The notes beneath the pieces are model-generated. The model did no database searches. It was not told the DNA's origin and saw only the letters and a list, made by a program, of their open reading frames with translations. Shown one piece after another: positions 56,832 to 64,000 of a stretch of 64,000 nucleotides of DNA. The position numbers and the translations under genes were made by a program. Each line of letters starts with the position of its first letter. Positions within the stretch are counted from its first letter, which is position 1. Origin of the DNA: Planctomycetaceae bacterium (GTDB lineage: Bacteria > Planctomycetota > Planctomycetia > Pirellulales > Pirellulaceae); the NCBI GenBank assembly GCA_016794985.1, contig JAEUIQ010000029.1, positions 1-64,000 of the forward strand. Reading direction: 5' to 3'.

Positions 56832-58517
56832 TTAGACCGTCATTCGCAGCTGCGTTTCAGGCAATGGAGCACCCAAGCGGATGCCTCTCTGGTTTTGTTC
56901 CAGAATGGGAAGTTGATTCAAGTCGCCGTCAATATCCAGGTCCAAATCCAGGTCCAAGTCCAGGTCCATATCCAGGTCCATATCCAGGTCCATATCCAGG
57001 TCCATGTCTAAGTCCATATCAGCGTCCGCATCGGCATCGGCATCCGCATCGGCATCCGCATCGGCATCCGCATCCGCATCCGCATCGGCATCCGCGTCCG
57101 CATCGGCATCAGCGTCCGCATCGGCATCCGCATCGGCATCCGCATCCGCGTCCGCATCCGCATCGGCATCCGCGTCCGCATCGGCATCAGCGTCCGCGTC
57201 CGCATCGGCATCAGCGTCCGCATCCGCATCTGCATCCATGTCGGCGTCCGCATCAGCATCGGCATCCATGTCCGCATCCGCATCCGCATCCGCATCGGCA
57301 TCGGCATCCGCATCGGCATCCGCGTCCATGTCCGCATCGGCATCGGCATCGGCATCGGCATCGGCATCAGCGTCCGCATCTGCATCCGCATCCGCATCCG
57401 CATCTGCATCAGCATCCATGTCCGCATCGGCATCTGCATCGGCATCGGCATCAGCGTCCGCATCGGCATCTGCATCTGCATCCGCATCGGCATCGGCATC
57501 CATGTCGGCATCCGCATCAGCGTCCGCATCTGCATCTGCATCTGCATCTGCATCCGCGTCCATGTCCGCATCCGCATCTGCATCCGCATCTGCATCCGCA
57601 TCGGCATCAGCATCCGAGTCGGAATCAGCGTCCCCGTTTTCTCTCCTGGGCGGTTTCACAACAGGAGGATTAGTCCGGCCATCGCCTCTATCACGACTTC
57701 CGCCGCTACTGCTGCCACTGCCACTGCTGCTACTACTACTACTACTGCTACTGCTGCTGCTACCTGAACTCCCACCACTCGAGCGACCACCGCCAGACAC
57801 TCCGCGACCCGGTCTTGTGCGGCCGGGGTTGCCCGCAATGTTGTTCGTTGAGCCGCCTTTTGAATTGCCAACGGAGGCGACGGGTATCATGTTCAAGACA
57901 AAGCGGTTGCTCGTGTATTGCAACTGATAGTGACCTGGCTTGTCCAGCATCACGGCGACCCATCCCAAGGCTTCATTGCCACTCCAATATTCGACTCGAA
58001 ATGGCGTTTGCGTCATGGACAGCGAGAGGCTCTTGTTGGGCTGGATTTCCAACTCTTTTCCCTTGGAGTTCTTGATCTTGGCAGGTCGATTGACCGCGTT
58101 CGATATTCGGATCAGTTCCGACTTGGCGGTTGGTTCGCCGGTCGGCTTTCTCGGGGCCACCGGCGTGATCACCAGGGTTTCGTTCTTCGTTTCGACCTTG
58201 TAGTTTCCCGCTTTGGCGAATTCGGCCTTGACCCAATCGGCCGCTGGTGCGGTCGACAACTCGAGTGTCAGCGGCAAAGTTTTGGCGGTAAAGGTCATCG
58301 ACTTTCTCGGAGCAATCTCCAGGACTTTCCCTTCCAGTCGCCGAACTTTCAACGTCGAAGTCCCTGCATTGGTCAATTGAACTTTTGTCGCGGTCGCAGA
58401 AGTTTTTGCTGTCGCCTTTGCTGTGGCGGAAGATTGGGCACCGGCCATGCCGCTCTGATGGTGCAGCAGTACCCCAAGGACGACCATCAAGACCAAACGA
58501 ACGAAGGGAGACAACAT
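56832..58517 (-). CDS. Secreted protein with duplicated N-terminal domain and long Asp-Ala repeat
   Basis: This 561-residue protein has a signal peptide ([15 protein letters not shown], ending near SGMAGAQS). Two similar domains of about 75 residues follow (near 45-120 and 130-210; compare [20 protein letters not shown] with [20 protein letters not shown], and AGNYKVE with PGHYQLQ). Then come a Gly/Arg linker, a Ser-rich run (about 250-275) and about 205 residues of alternating Asp-Ala with scattered Met (294-500). A stretch of Asp-Leu/Met (500-530) and a short ordered tail ([14 protein letters not shown]) complete it. The C-terminal half is extremely acidic and may bind divalent cations; that is inference. 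The start at 58517 has GAAGG seven bases upstream; 58547 is an alternative. I do not know a named family. Confidence 0.75.
   Translation of the reverse strand: MLSPFVRLVLMVVLGVLLHHQSGMAGAQSSATAKATAKTSATATKVQLTNAGTSTLKVRRLEGKVLEIAPRKSMTFTAKTLPLTLELSTAPAADWVKAEFAKAGNYKVETKNETLVITPVAPRKPTGEPTAKSELIRISNAVNRPAKIKNSKGKELEIQPNKSLSLSMTQTPFRVEYWSGNEALGWVAVMLDKPGHYQLQYTSNRFVLNMIPVASVGNSKGGSTNNIAGNPGRTRPGRGVSGGGRSSGGSSGSSSSSSSSSSSSSGSGSSSGGSRDRGDGRTNPPVVKPPRRENGDADSDSDADADADADADADADADMDADADADADADADADADADMDADADADADADADADADADADADADADMDADADADADADADADADADADADADADADMDADADADADADADADADADMDADADADADMDADADADADADADADADADADADADADADADADADADADADADADADADADADADADADADADADADADADADMDLDMDLDMDLDMDLDMDLDLDLDLDLDIDGDLNQLPILEQNQRGIRLGAPLPETQLRMTV
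56931..57635. repeat. Hexameric (GATGCN) tandem repeat encoding Asp-Ala
   Basis: From about 57019 to 57635 the plus strand is a tandem of GCATCN/GCGTCN-type hexamers; on the minus strand these read GAT/GAC GCN, that is Asp-Ala. From 56931 to 57018 a 12-base unit containing CCAGGTCCATAT repeats and reads Asp-Met-Asp-Leu. All four Ala codons and both Asp codons are used, so units are synonymous variants and not exact copies. The repeat keeps other frames open, which creates false frames of Ser-Ala and of Pro-His-Arg-His on the plus strand. Confidence 0.92.
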
Positions 58518-58741
58518 AAGCGAACCTTCATATTCAACGATTGCCATGGACCATTCACCCCCACGGTGGATGTATTGAGGGACGCGACGCCGCAACCGTC
58601 CTTCAATTCTCCAGAACGATGGCGTCTGACACGAAACGGCGAATTTCTGAAAATATCTGGCCTGGAGTCACGGAGTTTTGCTGACGTGATATAATCGCCG
58701 CGGCATTCAAGCACATGTTTCACCGAAAAGAAGGACATGCG

Positions 58742-59341
58742 ATGACGGGCGATCACTCGTTTCCGGAGACTTTCGGAGCGGTGACGTCACTAACGTTGAT
58801 CAATTTGGCCAAATCGGCCGACCCGACCGCTTGGGAGATTTTGTTCCGCCTGTACTCGCCGTTGATTCGCTATTGGCTCCGGAAGTCTCGTATCTCGCCG
58901 GTAGAGGAGGACGATTTGGTTCAAGAGGTCTTTCGCTCGATGCATTCGGGCCTCGCTCGTTTCGAGAAAAAATCGGCAACCGATTCCTTTCGAGCCTGGA
59001 TGCGGACCATCACCCAGAACAAGATTCGAGATTACTTAAAGACGCAGGCCAATAAACCGCTGGCGACCGGTGGAACGACTGCCTGGCGGTTCGTGCAAGA
59101 TGTACCGGACCCCGACTTGTCGGACGAGCTGCCCGAATCATCAGAGGACCGGCTGGTCATCCATGAGGCCTTAGAAATCATTCGTCGCGAAATTCAGCCT
59201 CAGACCTTTCAAGCGTTCTGGCTCGCTACCGTTGACGGGATCACACCAAGCCAGGTGGCTGAAGAACTAGGCATCCCCCTCAACTCGGTCTACCAAGCCA
59301 AATCTCGAGTCCTCCGCCGCCTGCGGGATCTCTTGGAGTAA
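58742..59341 (+). CDS. ECF-type RNA polymerase sigma factor
   Basis: A 199-residue sigma-70 family ECF factor: WEILFRLYSPLIRYWLRK and VEEDDLVQEVFRSMH for region 2, FRAWMRTITQNKIRDYL for the end of region 2, and a region 4 helix-turn-helix ITPSQVAEELGIPLNSVYQAKSRVLRRL. The start ATG at 58742 follows AAGGA by six bases; an upstream ATG at 58715 gives a longer frame. A TATAAT box at 58690-58695 may be a -10 element, though the -35 is poor. It is divergent from the Asp-Ala protein gene, which may be a target; that is inference. No anti-sigma factor was found. Confidence 0.9.
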   Translation: MTGDHSFPETFGAVTSLTLINLAKSADPTAWEILFRLYSPLIRYWLRKSRISPVEEDDLVQEVFRSMHSGLARFEKKSATDSFRAWMRTITQNKIRDYLKTQANKPLATGGTTAWRFVQDVPDPDLSDELPESSEDRLVIHEALEIIRREIQPQTFQAFWLATVDGITPSQVAEELGIPLNSVYQAKSRVLRRLRDLLE

Positions 59342-59372
59342 AGGCAGATTTTCCCAACACCAAGGAATCACG

Positions 59373-59651
59373 ATGCCCGCTTCATTGGAAAGCATCATCA
59401 ACTTCGGAGCGAACGTGTCTTTTACGCCGCGACACGATTATCGTCCTGAGAATGAACCCGAGGTACTCGATAGTCTGCGGCGAAACAGACATGAACAAAT
59501 TCGTGTGATCGGTCGTCTGCATGCTTGGTCGCGTTTGGTCGAGTCAACCGATGTGATCATTAGTCTCGAAAACCCCGAGTTGGATGCGCTCACCGACGAA
59601 GCCAGAGAAAAGCTCTTGCTTGAACTTCGACAAAGTTTTGCCGCGCGGTAG
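59373..59651 (+). pseudogene. Chimeric gene remnant: N-terminus of FAD-linked oxidase joined to C-terminus of Rpn nuclease
   Basis: The first about 66 residues (INFGANVSFTPRHDYRPENE, EQIRVIGRLHAWSRLVESTD) resemble the start of FAD-binding oxidoreductases of the sugar-lactone oxidase type, whose FAD domain opens with a like HSWS motif. At about residue 67 the text switches to LDALTDEAREKLLLELRQSF, the exact tail of the Rpn gene at 49728-49804. The oxidase is therefore cut after its first few strands and cannot bind FAD. An AAGGA site six bases before the ATG means a 92-residue product could still be made. The gene lies 31 bases after the ECF sigma gene. Confidence 0.65.
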
Positions 59652-59657
59652 CTTGAA
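59575..59657 (+). repeat. 83-bp direct repeat, copy 2
   Basis: Matches 49728-49810 at 80 of 83 bases on the same strand, with three single-base differences. It forms the fusion point and 3' end of the chimeric remnant at 59373-59651. Confidence 0.9.
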
Positions 59658-60242
59658 GGTTCTATGATCCCATGTTTGGGCTCGTCAAATTTGCATGCTT
59701 CGGCGAAGATGCTGCTGGAATCGAGATTCCGATTGCTTTGCGATGAAACCGGGGATTGCCATGGCAGCGATTCGACTTTTTGCGATGCGCGACGACCATC
59801 GCTGGAATTACCGGACAGCTTGGCGAGTTCGGTCACAATATGTTGGGTCCATTTTGCTGTGGGCGCATCGTGCGGGTGCGGCGTTCGTCGAATATCAGCC
59901 GGATCGTACCGAGCCACTTCAGTATCGCGATGCCCATGGTAACTCCGTCGCAAGCGAATTTGCCCAACCACCAGCTCCACTTCGTGAAAAGATCATCCCA
60001 TCGTTTTTTTTGGATACCCTTGATGGGCATCCGTTGCTCCGCCCCATTCGCCGAGCCATGCGCCGAATTTTTCAACGCCAAGCCAAAGGCACGTTCAGTG
60101 TCCCGGACGACGAGAATCAGATCGAGTCCACCTGGTTGATGATCGTTCATCCAAATTCGGCATCGTTCCAACGAACTGGGCACAAATCATTCGTGGTTAG
60201 GTGAGAACATACCCCACTCGGATCGCAGGCCGATCCACGACG
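59658..60242. other. Probable degraded region
   Basis: About 585 bases after the chimeric remnant. A plus-strand frame at 59743-60204 (starts MKPGIAMAAIRLFAMRDDHR) is open but I recognise no family, and it is overlapped by equally long antisense frames. It may be decayed coding sequence. No repeats or RNA seen. Confidence 0.35.
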
Positions 60243-61904
60243 TTATTTCGACCGTGAAATAGGCCAATACATGGCGCATGTTGCCCAAGAGAGAAATACA
60301 CCCAGGAACCCGAGGACGATAAATCCGATCGCATCCTGTGATTGTTTTGCGGGGTCGGTTATTGGTTCCAGGAAGATTGCCGACTCCGCCGCCGTGATCT
60401 CGTGATGGTACTCGGCGTCCGCAATAGCTTGTCGATACTGAAAAGATGTCCTTCGTTGGTCGGCTCGAACGTATCGCAACGGTTGCTCTTGAAGTCTTGA
60501 ATCCAAACGATCGTTGTTCTTGACCCAATACTTGATCGGTTGATCCATCGTTTCGCTGGCTGGCAACAGCGGAATCACTCGCCACGTCTTGGTTTCATGG
60601 TTTGGTGCCCAGTAGACACCACTCGCTTCCCCACGTAGTTGAAAGTTTTCGGGTACGCGGACGATGGTCGTCTCCTGAGTCATGTCAACGTCCAACAGCG
60701 TTCGGTTCGCGTCGTAGCTTGACGCTTCGTTCATTCCGAACTTGCTGACATTGACCAAAAGCAAAGCAAACAACATCGCCAGCGGCATCAAGCAGACAAC
60801 CGCCATTCGCGCGGACTGACGCGTTTCGGGCTCCGGAAATGCCCGGAGCAATAGCCACAACTCGACTGCCGGAATCAACAACACCAACAACAGGGACAGG
60901 AAGTCAGGCAGCCAAGCCACTATGAACACAGCCAATGGAATAAAGCTAACCACGTGCCATCCCAGCCAGAACCTTCTCCTGGTTGCCGCGGCGATCTTTG
61001 GGGAAGTAAATCGGGCAGTAATCGTCGCGAGCGAATCAATCGCACAAGTTGATTCGACGATCGTTTCCTCTTCCGAGTGGTTCTTGGTGTCCCTCCGAGC
61101 CAACGCAAACAGAAGGGGAAATAGCAAGGCCGGAATTGCGCCGGCACCGTACAAGAGTACAATCCAAAACGTTGGACTGCCGTAAAAGCCGGGGGATTGT
61201 TCCGTGGAGTCTATCAAACGTACCAAAATGGCATTTTCGGCAGACTTGAGATCAAACCGTTCCTCGGCGTTGTCGACTGCTGTGCGAAAAGCTGAATAGT
61301 GCATGTTTCGGCTCGAGACAGGGCAAGCGACACGATTCGTAGTCAACGCCCCCTCCGACAACTCGTGTTCATCGACGATGGCCCAAATTCGAACTTCCTT
61401 AGTTTTATCCCACGTGGCCGATTCGAATGGTGCTGCGTAGTAAAACTTTTCCACGCGCCGAGTAACGGTGTATTCAACGGCTCCCAGATACCAAATGTAG
61501 GCGGCGGCTTCGGGTGCTTCAAAACAGTAATCGTCGGGCAGTGCGATGGCTTCCTCGATCGAAACAGTACCGTAAAACCCCGACCGAGCTCCCGCGGCGG
61601 ATTCACTGCAAATCGAGACAGCCGCCACGCAAAATGGCGACGCCAGAACGCTGATGGCCAATCCACCGAGAAACGCGGCATGGGCCCCGGTGCAGTTGAG
61701 GCCGCCGAGCCTTACCCGTTCCATGATTATCTGGCTCCGCTGAGCCAACCACTTGCATACAAATATGTCCGGCCAAACAGCGACAACTACAAAAGCCAGG
61801 ACATAGGCCTGATACTCGCTATTGCAAAACCAAAGCGTCACGGCACATCGAAACGCCAACCAACCCAGCAGCGTCAGCATTAGCAAAGAAACTTGTTTGG
61901 GCAT
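60243..61904 (-). CDS. Membrane protein with two similar extracytoplasmic modules
   Basis: This 553-residue membrane protein has several helices at the N-terminus (about 5-50 and 70-100), a soluble region (about 105-250), helices near 260-290 and 325-400, and a second soluble region (about 405-525) ending in a final helix. The two soluble regions look related. The first has SAFRTAVDNAEERFDLKSAE followed by NAILVRLIDS; the second has SFQYRQAIADAEYHHEITAAE followed by SAIFLEPI. Each is followed by a helix. No named family recognised. Start 61904 has GGAGAG about five bases upstream. It is the only supported gene on this strand between 58517 and the window end. Confidence 0.6.
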   Translation of the reverse strand: MPKQVSLLMLTLLGWLAFRCAVTLWFCNSEYQAYVLAFVVVAVWPDIFVCKWLAQRSQIIMERVRLGGLNCTGAHAAFLGGLAISVLASPFCVAAVSICSESAAGARSGFYGTVSIEEAIALPDDYCFEAPEAAAYIWYLGAVEYTVTRRVEKFYYAAPFESATWDKTKEVRIWAIVDEHELSEGALTTNRVACPVSSRNMHYSAFRTAVDNAEERFDLKSAENAILVRLIDSTEQSPGFYGSPTFWIVLLYGAGAIPALLFPLLFALARRDTKNHSEEETIVESTCAIDSLATITARFTSPKIAAATRRRFWLGWHVVSFIPLAVFIVAWLPDFLSLLLVLLIPAVELWLLLRAFPEPETRQSARMAVVCLMPLAMLFALLLVNVSKFGMNEASSYDANRTLLDVDMTQETTIVRVPENFQLRGEASGVYWAPNHETKTWRVIPLLPASETMDQPIKYWVKNNDRLDSRLQEQPLRYVRADQRRTSFQYRQAIADAEYHHEITAAESAIFLEPITDPAKQSQDAIGFIVLGFLGVFLSWATCAMYWPISRSK

Positions 61905-62512
61905 CCCATCTCTCCGGCTCGCGTTTTCAGGCGTTTCGTAGCAACATCTGGCTGAAAAAATATTCAGCTTCGCTCTCAATACCGGCGATCGGATGCTTTG
62001 TGACAGGCCACCGCGCTGGTGCTTGCCTCGCTTGGCCAGCATTCTTCAGCACTGGCACTTCGTTCGGCGTAATCAGGCCATGAAAAAGATCGCTCTGAAG
62101 TCCACAAAAGGTCGACCTGCGAGCAAGGACATACATAAGTTTCAGCCGGTTTTCGGTTTCACGGAAACGAAACTTCCTGTCGCCACCACCTCGACCAACC
62201 ACGGAGGTTCGTTTCTGGACCAATTGCTAACTTACGGCTCAACATTAGGGCGATTCACTCCAATTCGACCCATTGTCAAGAATTTTCGGGAACCGCATGT
62301 GCCATATCGCGAAAAGGTTGTTTTCAGTTGCCGATTGGCGATATCGCGCGTAACCAACCGCGGACCGTGCCGAAGTATTCTTCTGCCGAGTGAATGGTCG
62401 ATGAGAACGTCGCTTGAATTGTTGGTTCCGAGCGATGATACTGGAACGGCCGCGACGTCACTTGCTGGAGGCAGCCAGCTCAGCCGATCTAACTCCCGGA
62501 GCGTTTTCGACT
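61905..62512. other. Intergenic region upstream of moxR
   Basis: About 600 bases between divergent genes. A plus-strand frame 61993-62583 overlaps the moxR start in another frame; it lacks family features and is not supported. The moxR frame itself can be read back to 62414 in-frame. No repeats or RNA families recognised. Confidence 0.4.
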
Positions 62513-63601
62513 GTGTCTCCAATCAACACACCTCCATCACCTGCCAATCGTCCGAGTTCGCACGCCACCGCCTCTCCCGATAATCAGTCCGCAAATGTAA
62601 CGACTTCGGATTTGGAAAGCGCGCGCGAGCTGAAACTAGCATGCGAAAAAATAAAGTCCGAAGTGGCCAAAGCGATCGTTGGCCAAGATGAAGTCATCAA
62701 TCAACTGCTGATCGCCATCCTGGCCCGTGGTCATTGTCTGTTGCAAGGAGTTCCTGGCTTGGCCAAGACCCTGATGGTGCGTTCCTTGGCCGATGCCATG
62801 CACTTGACCTTTCATCGTATCCAATTCACTCCCGATTTGATGCCAGCCGACATTACCGGTACAGACTTGATTCAAGAATCTGACACAGGCCATCGAAATC
62901 TGGTCTTCGAGCAAGGCCCGATCTTCACGCAGATGTTGTTGGCCGACGAAATCAATCGTACGCCGCCCAAGACTCAAGCAGCACTCTTGGAGGCCATGCA
63001 GGAGCACTCGGTCACGGTTGGCGGCAAGACTTATACTTTGGCCGAACCGTTCTTCGTGCTCGCGACACAAAACCCGATCGAGCAAGAAGGGACTTACCCG
63101 TTGCCCGAAGCCCAACGCGATCGCTTCTTGTTCCAGGTCCTGGTCGATTACCCATCGCGCGACGAAGAAAGCGAAATCATCGACCGCACCACGTCGACGA
63201 TCAGCGGTAAACCCGAACCCGTTGTCAGCGGCGAACAAATTATTCGCTTTCAAGCCACGGTCCGCAAAGTGCCGTTGCCTGAAAACGTCAAGCAATACGT
63301 GTTGGATTTGGTCCGCGCTTTGAGACCACGTGCCGAATCTCCATTGAGCTGGGTTCGTCAACAAGTGGATTGGGGGCCGGGGCCGCGCGCCGGCCAGCAA
63401 TTGGTCCTGGCTGGCAAAGCCTTGGCTTTATTGGAAGGCCGGACCCATGTCTCGATCGAAGATGTGAAACGACTCGCCTTGCCTGTTCTCCGTCATCGTT
63501 TGGTGCCAACATTTGGAGCTCAAGCTGAAGGCGTTCAACCCGATGATCTCATCGAGCGCGCGTTGAACGAAGTGGTCGTTCCCAAAGCTAAAGCTCTCTA
63601 G
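62513..63601 (+). CDS. MoxR family AAA+ ATPase
   Basis: A MoxR-type AAA+ chaperone of 362 residues. Family motifs are [24 protein letters not shown], Walker [39 protein letters not shown] (Walker B with ADEINR) and [23 protein letters not shown], with the C-terminal lid [20 protein letters not shown]. MoxR ATPases act with VWA-domain proteins to mature other complexes; the next gene is a DUF58 VWA protein, the usual partner. The N-terminal extension is low-complexity. I propose GTG at 62513 (GGAG 11 bases upstream); ATG at 62435 is an alternative. Confidence 0.9.
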   Translation: MSPINTPPSPANRPSSHATASPDNQSANVTTSDLESARELKLACEKIKSEVAKAIVGQDEVINQLLIAILARGHCLLQGVPGLAKTLMVRSLADAMHLTFHRIQFTPDLMPADITGTDLIQESDTGHRNLVFEQGPIFTQMLLADEINRTPPKTQAALLEAMQEHSVTVGGKTYTLAEPFFVLATQNPIEQEGTYPLPEAQRDRFLFQVLVDYPSRDEESEIIDRTTSTISGKPEPVVSGEQIIRFQATVRKVPLPENVKQYVLDLVRALRPRAESPLSWVRQQVDWGPGPRAGQQLVLAGKALALLEGRTHVSIEDVKRLALPVLRHRLVPTFGAQAEGVQPDDLIERALNEVVVPKAKAL

Positions 63602-63638
63602 TTTGCCCCATCGAGTCTGCTCCGTTCAGGCGTTTGGC

Positions 63639-64000
63639 ATGTCTGCTCCTCAACCATTGTTGTCCTCCGATGATCGCGATAAAGTCGCGGCCTTGCAGTG
63701 GTATGCCAAATCGGTGATGGAAGGCTTGAATGTGGGCCAGCACCGTTCGCCGCACAAAGGAGTTAGCGTCGAATTCAAGGAGCATCGTCCCTACGTTCGG
63801 GGTGACGAAGTTCGCTCCATCGATTGGAAGTTGTTCGGAAAAACCGATCGCCTGTATATCCGGCAATTCGAAGAAGAAACCAATCTTCGCGCGACCTTGT
63901 TGGTCGATCAAAGCGGCTCGATGAAGTACGCGGGGGCGCGCCGTCCTGGTCCGAGCAAACATCAATTCGCGATTCGCCTGGCTGCCAGTTTGGCGTATTT
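63639..64000 (+). CDS. DUF58 (VWA-like) domain protein, truncated by window end
   Basis: Translation from ATG 63639 gives [16 protein letters not shown], and the DUF58 signature [20 protein letters not shown] and [13 protein letters not shown]. It then enters a VWA-like metal-site DxSxS ([12 protein letters not shown]). The frame stays open to the last base of the window, about 120 residues in. It follows moxR by 37 bases; MoxR-DUF58 pairs are a conserved operon, often followed by membrane BatA-like proteins. Confidence 0.88.
   Translation, partial: MSAPQPLLSSDDRDKVAALQWYAKSVMEGLNVGQHRSPHKGVSVEFKEHRPYVRGDEVRSIDWKLFGKTDRLYIRQFEEETNLRATLLVDQSGSMKYAGARRPGPSKHQFAIRLAASLAY

Noticed and set aside
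56741..57673. Plus-strand open frame encoding Pro-His-Arg-His repeats
   Set aside because: Another shadow of the same hexamer repeat on the opposite strand of the supported secreted-protein gene.
57004..57927. Plus-strand open frame encoding a long Ser-Ala repeat
   Set aside because: It is the complement of the Asp-Ala coding repeat; a six-base unit without stops keeps other frames open. No signal peptide or ribosome binding site is present.
59438..59980. 180-residue minus-strand frame
   Set aside because: It crosses the 83-bp repeat antisense to the chimeric remnant and is low-complexity, without a ribosome binding site.
61993..62583. 196-residue plus-strand frame before moxR
   Set aside because: It overlaps the moxR start in another frame and shows no domain or hydrophobic pattern.

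Overview
The window looks like a chromosomal segment of a planctomycete, most likely a Pirellulales (Rhodopirellula/Blastopirellula-like) relative. The evidence is family content. It holds a PSCyt1/DUF1549/DUF1553 cytochrome paired with a DUF1501 protein, a DUF1080 protein, a PEP-CTERM metalloprotease, a TPR-bearing Ser/Thr kinase, several ECF sigma factors and ExbD pairs, and a Rho factor with a very long disordered front end. No rRNA, tRNA, CRISPR array, prophage or complete insertion sequence was seen.

Layout. 1-490: repeat-rich non-coding DNA built on a GGGGACAGACAAC / TGTCCCCGGAT theme. 493-4972: a short-chain dehydrogenase, NrdR, a membrane PH-domain protein overlapping an OleB-like alpha/beta hydrolase, and a solute-binding lipoprotein. 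4995-18904 (minus): a complete Na+-translocating NADH:quinone reductase operon nqrABCDEF, followed by a gene that appears to fuse two Nqr maturation factors (ApbE flavin transferase and NqrM), then a 2056-residue alpha-2-macroglobulin whose thioester motif is degenerate. 19151-24140 (minus): rho, two overlapping exbD genes, an ECF sigma factor and a DUF1080 protein. 24946-27137: arfB and rdgB, divergent from thiS and thiG. 27293-30082: a matrixin-like PEP-CTERM protease and a conserved hypothetical.

30095-34371 (minus) is a compact four-gene cluster: C39-like peptidase, RLAN/RimK-type ATP-grasp ligase, GCS2-type carboxylate-amine ligase and N-formylglutamate amidohydrolase. It is the best candidate for an uncharacterised pathway here; the likely product is a small amide or peptide metabolite. 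34578-37925 (plus) carries a tandem glycine riboswitch and a long leader before gcvP. 38119-43345 (minus) holds aldose 1-epimerase, a sodium:solute symporter and a serine hydrolase that ends at a good intrinsic terminator. 43704-49804 (plus) holds the PSCyt/DUF1501 pair and an Rpn-type nuclease.

49878-59651 is a lineage-specific island. It contains a TPR kinase, a toroid-like protein translationally coupled to an HTTM membrane protein, a secreted protein with about 200 residues of alternating Asp-Ala, an ECF sigma factor, and a chimeric gene remnant. The remnant joins the start of an FAD-linked oxidase to the last 26 codons of the Rpn nuclease gene. 60243-64000 has a membrane protein with two similar extracytoplasmic modules and the start of a MoxR-DUF58 operon cut by the window edge.

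Start codons were chosen by Shine-Dalgarno match, signal peptides and gene overlap. All functions are read from motifs by eye; no database search was possible.
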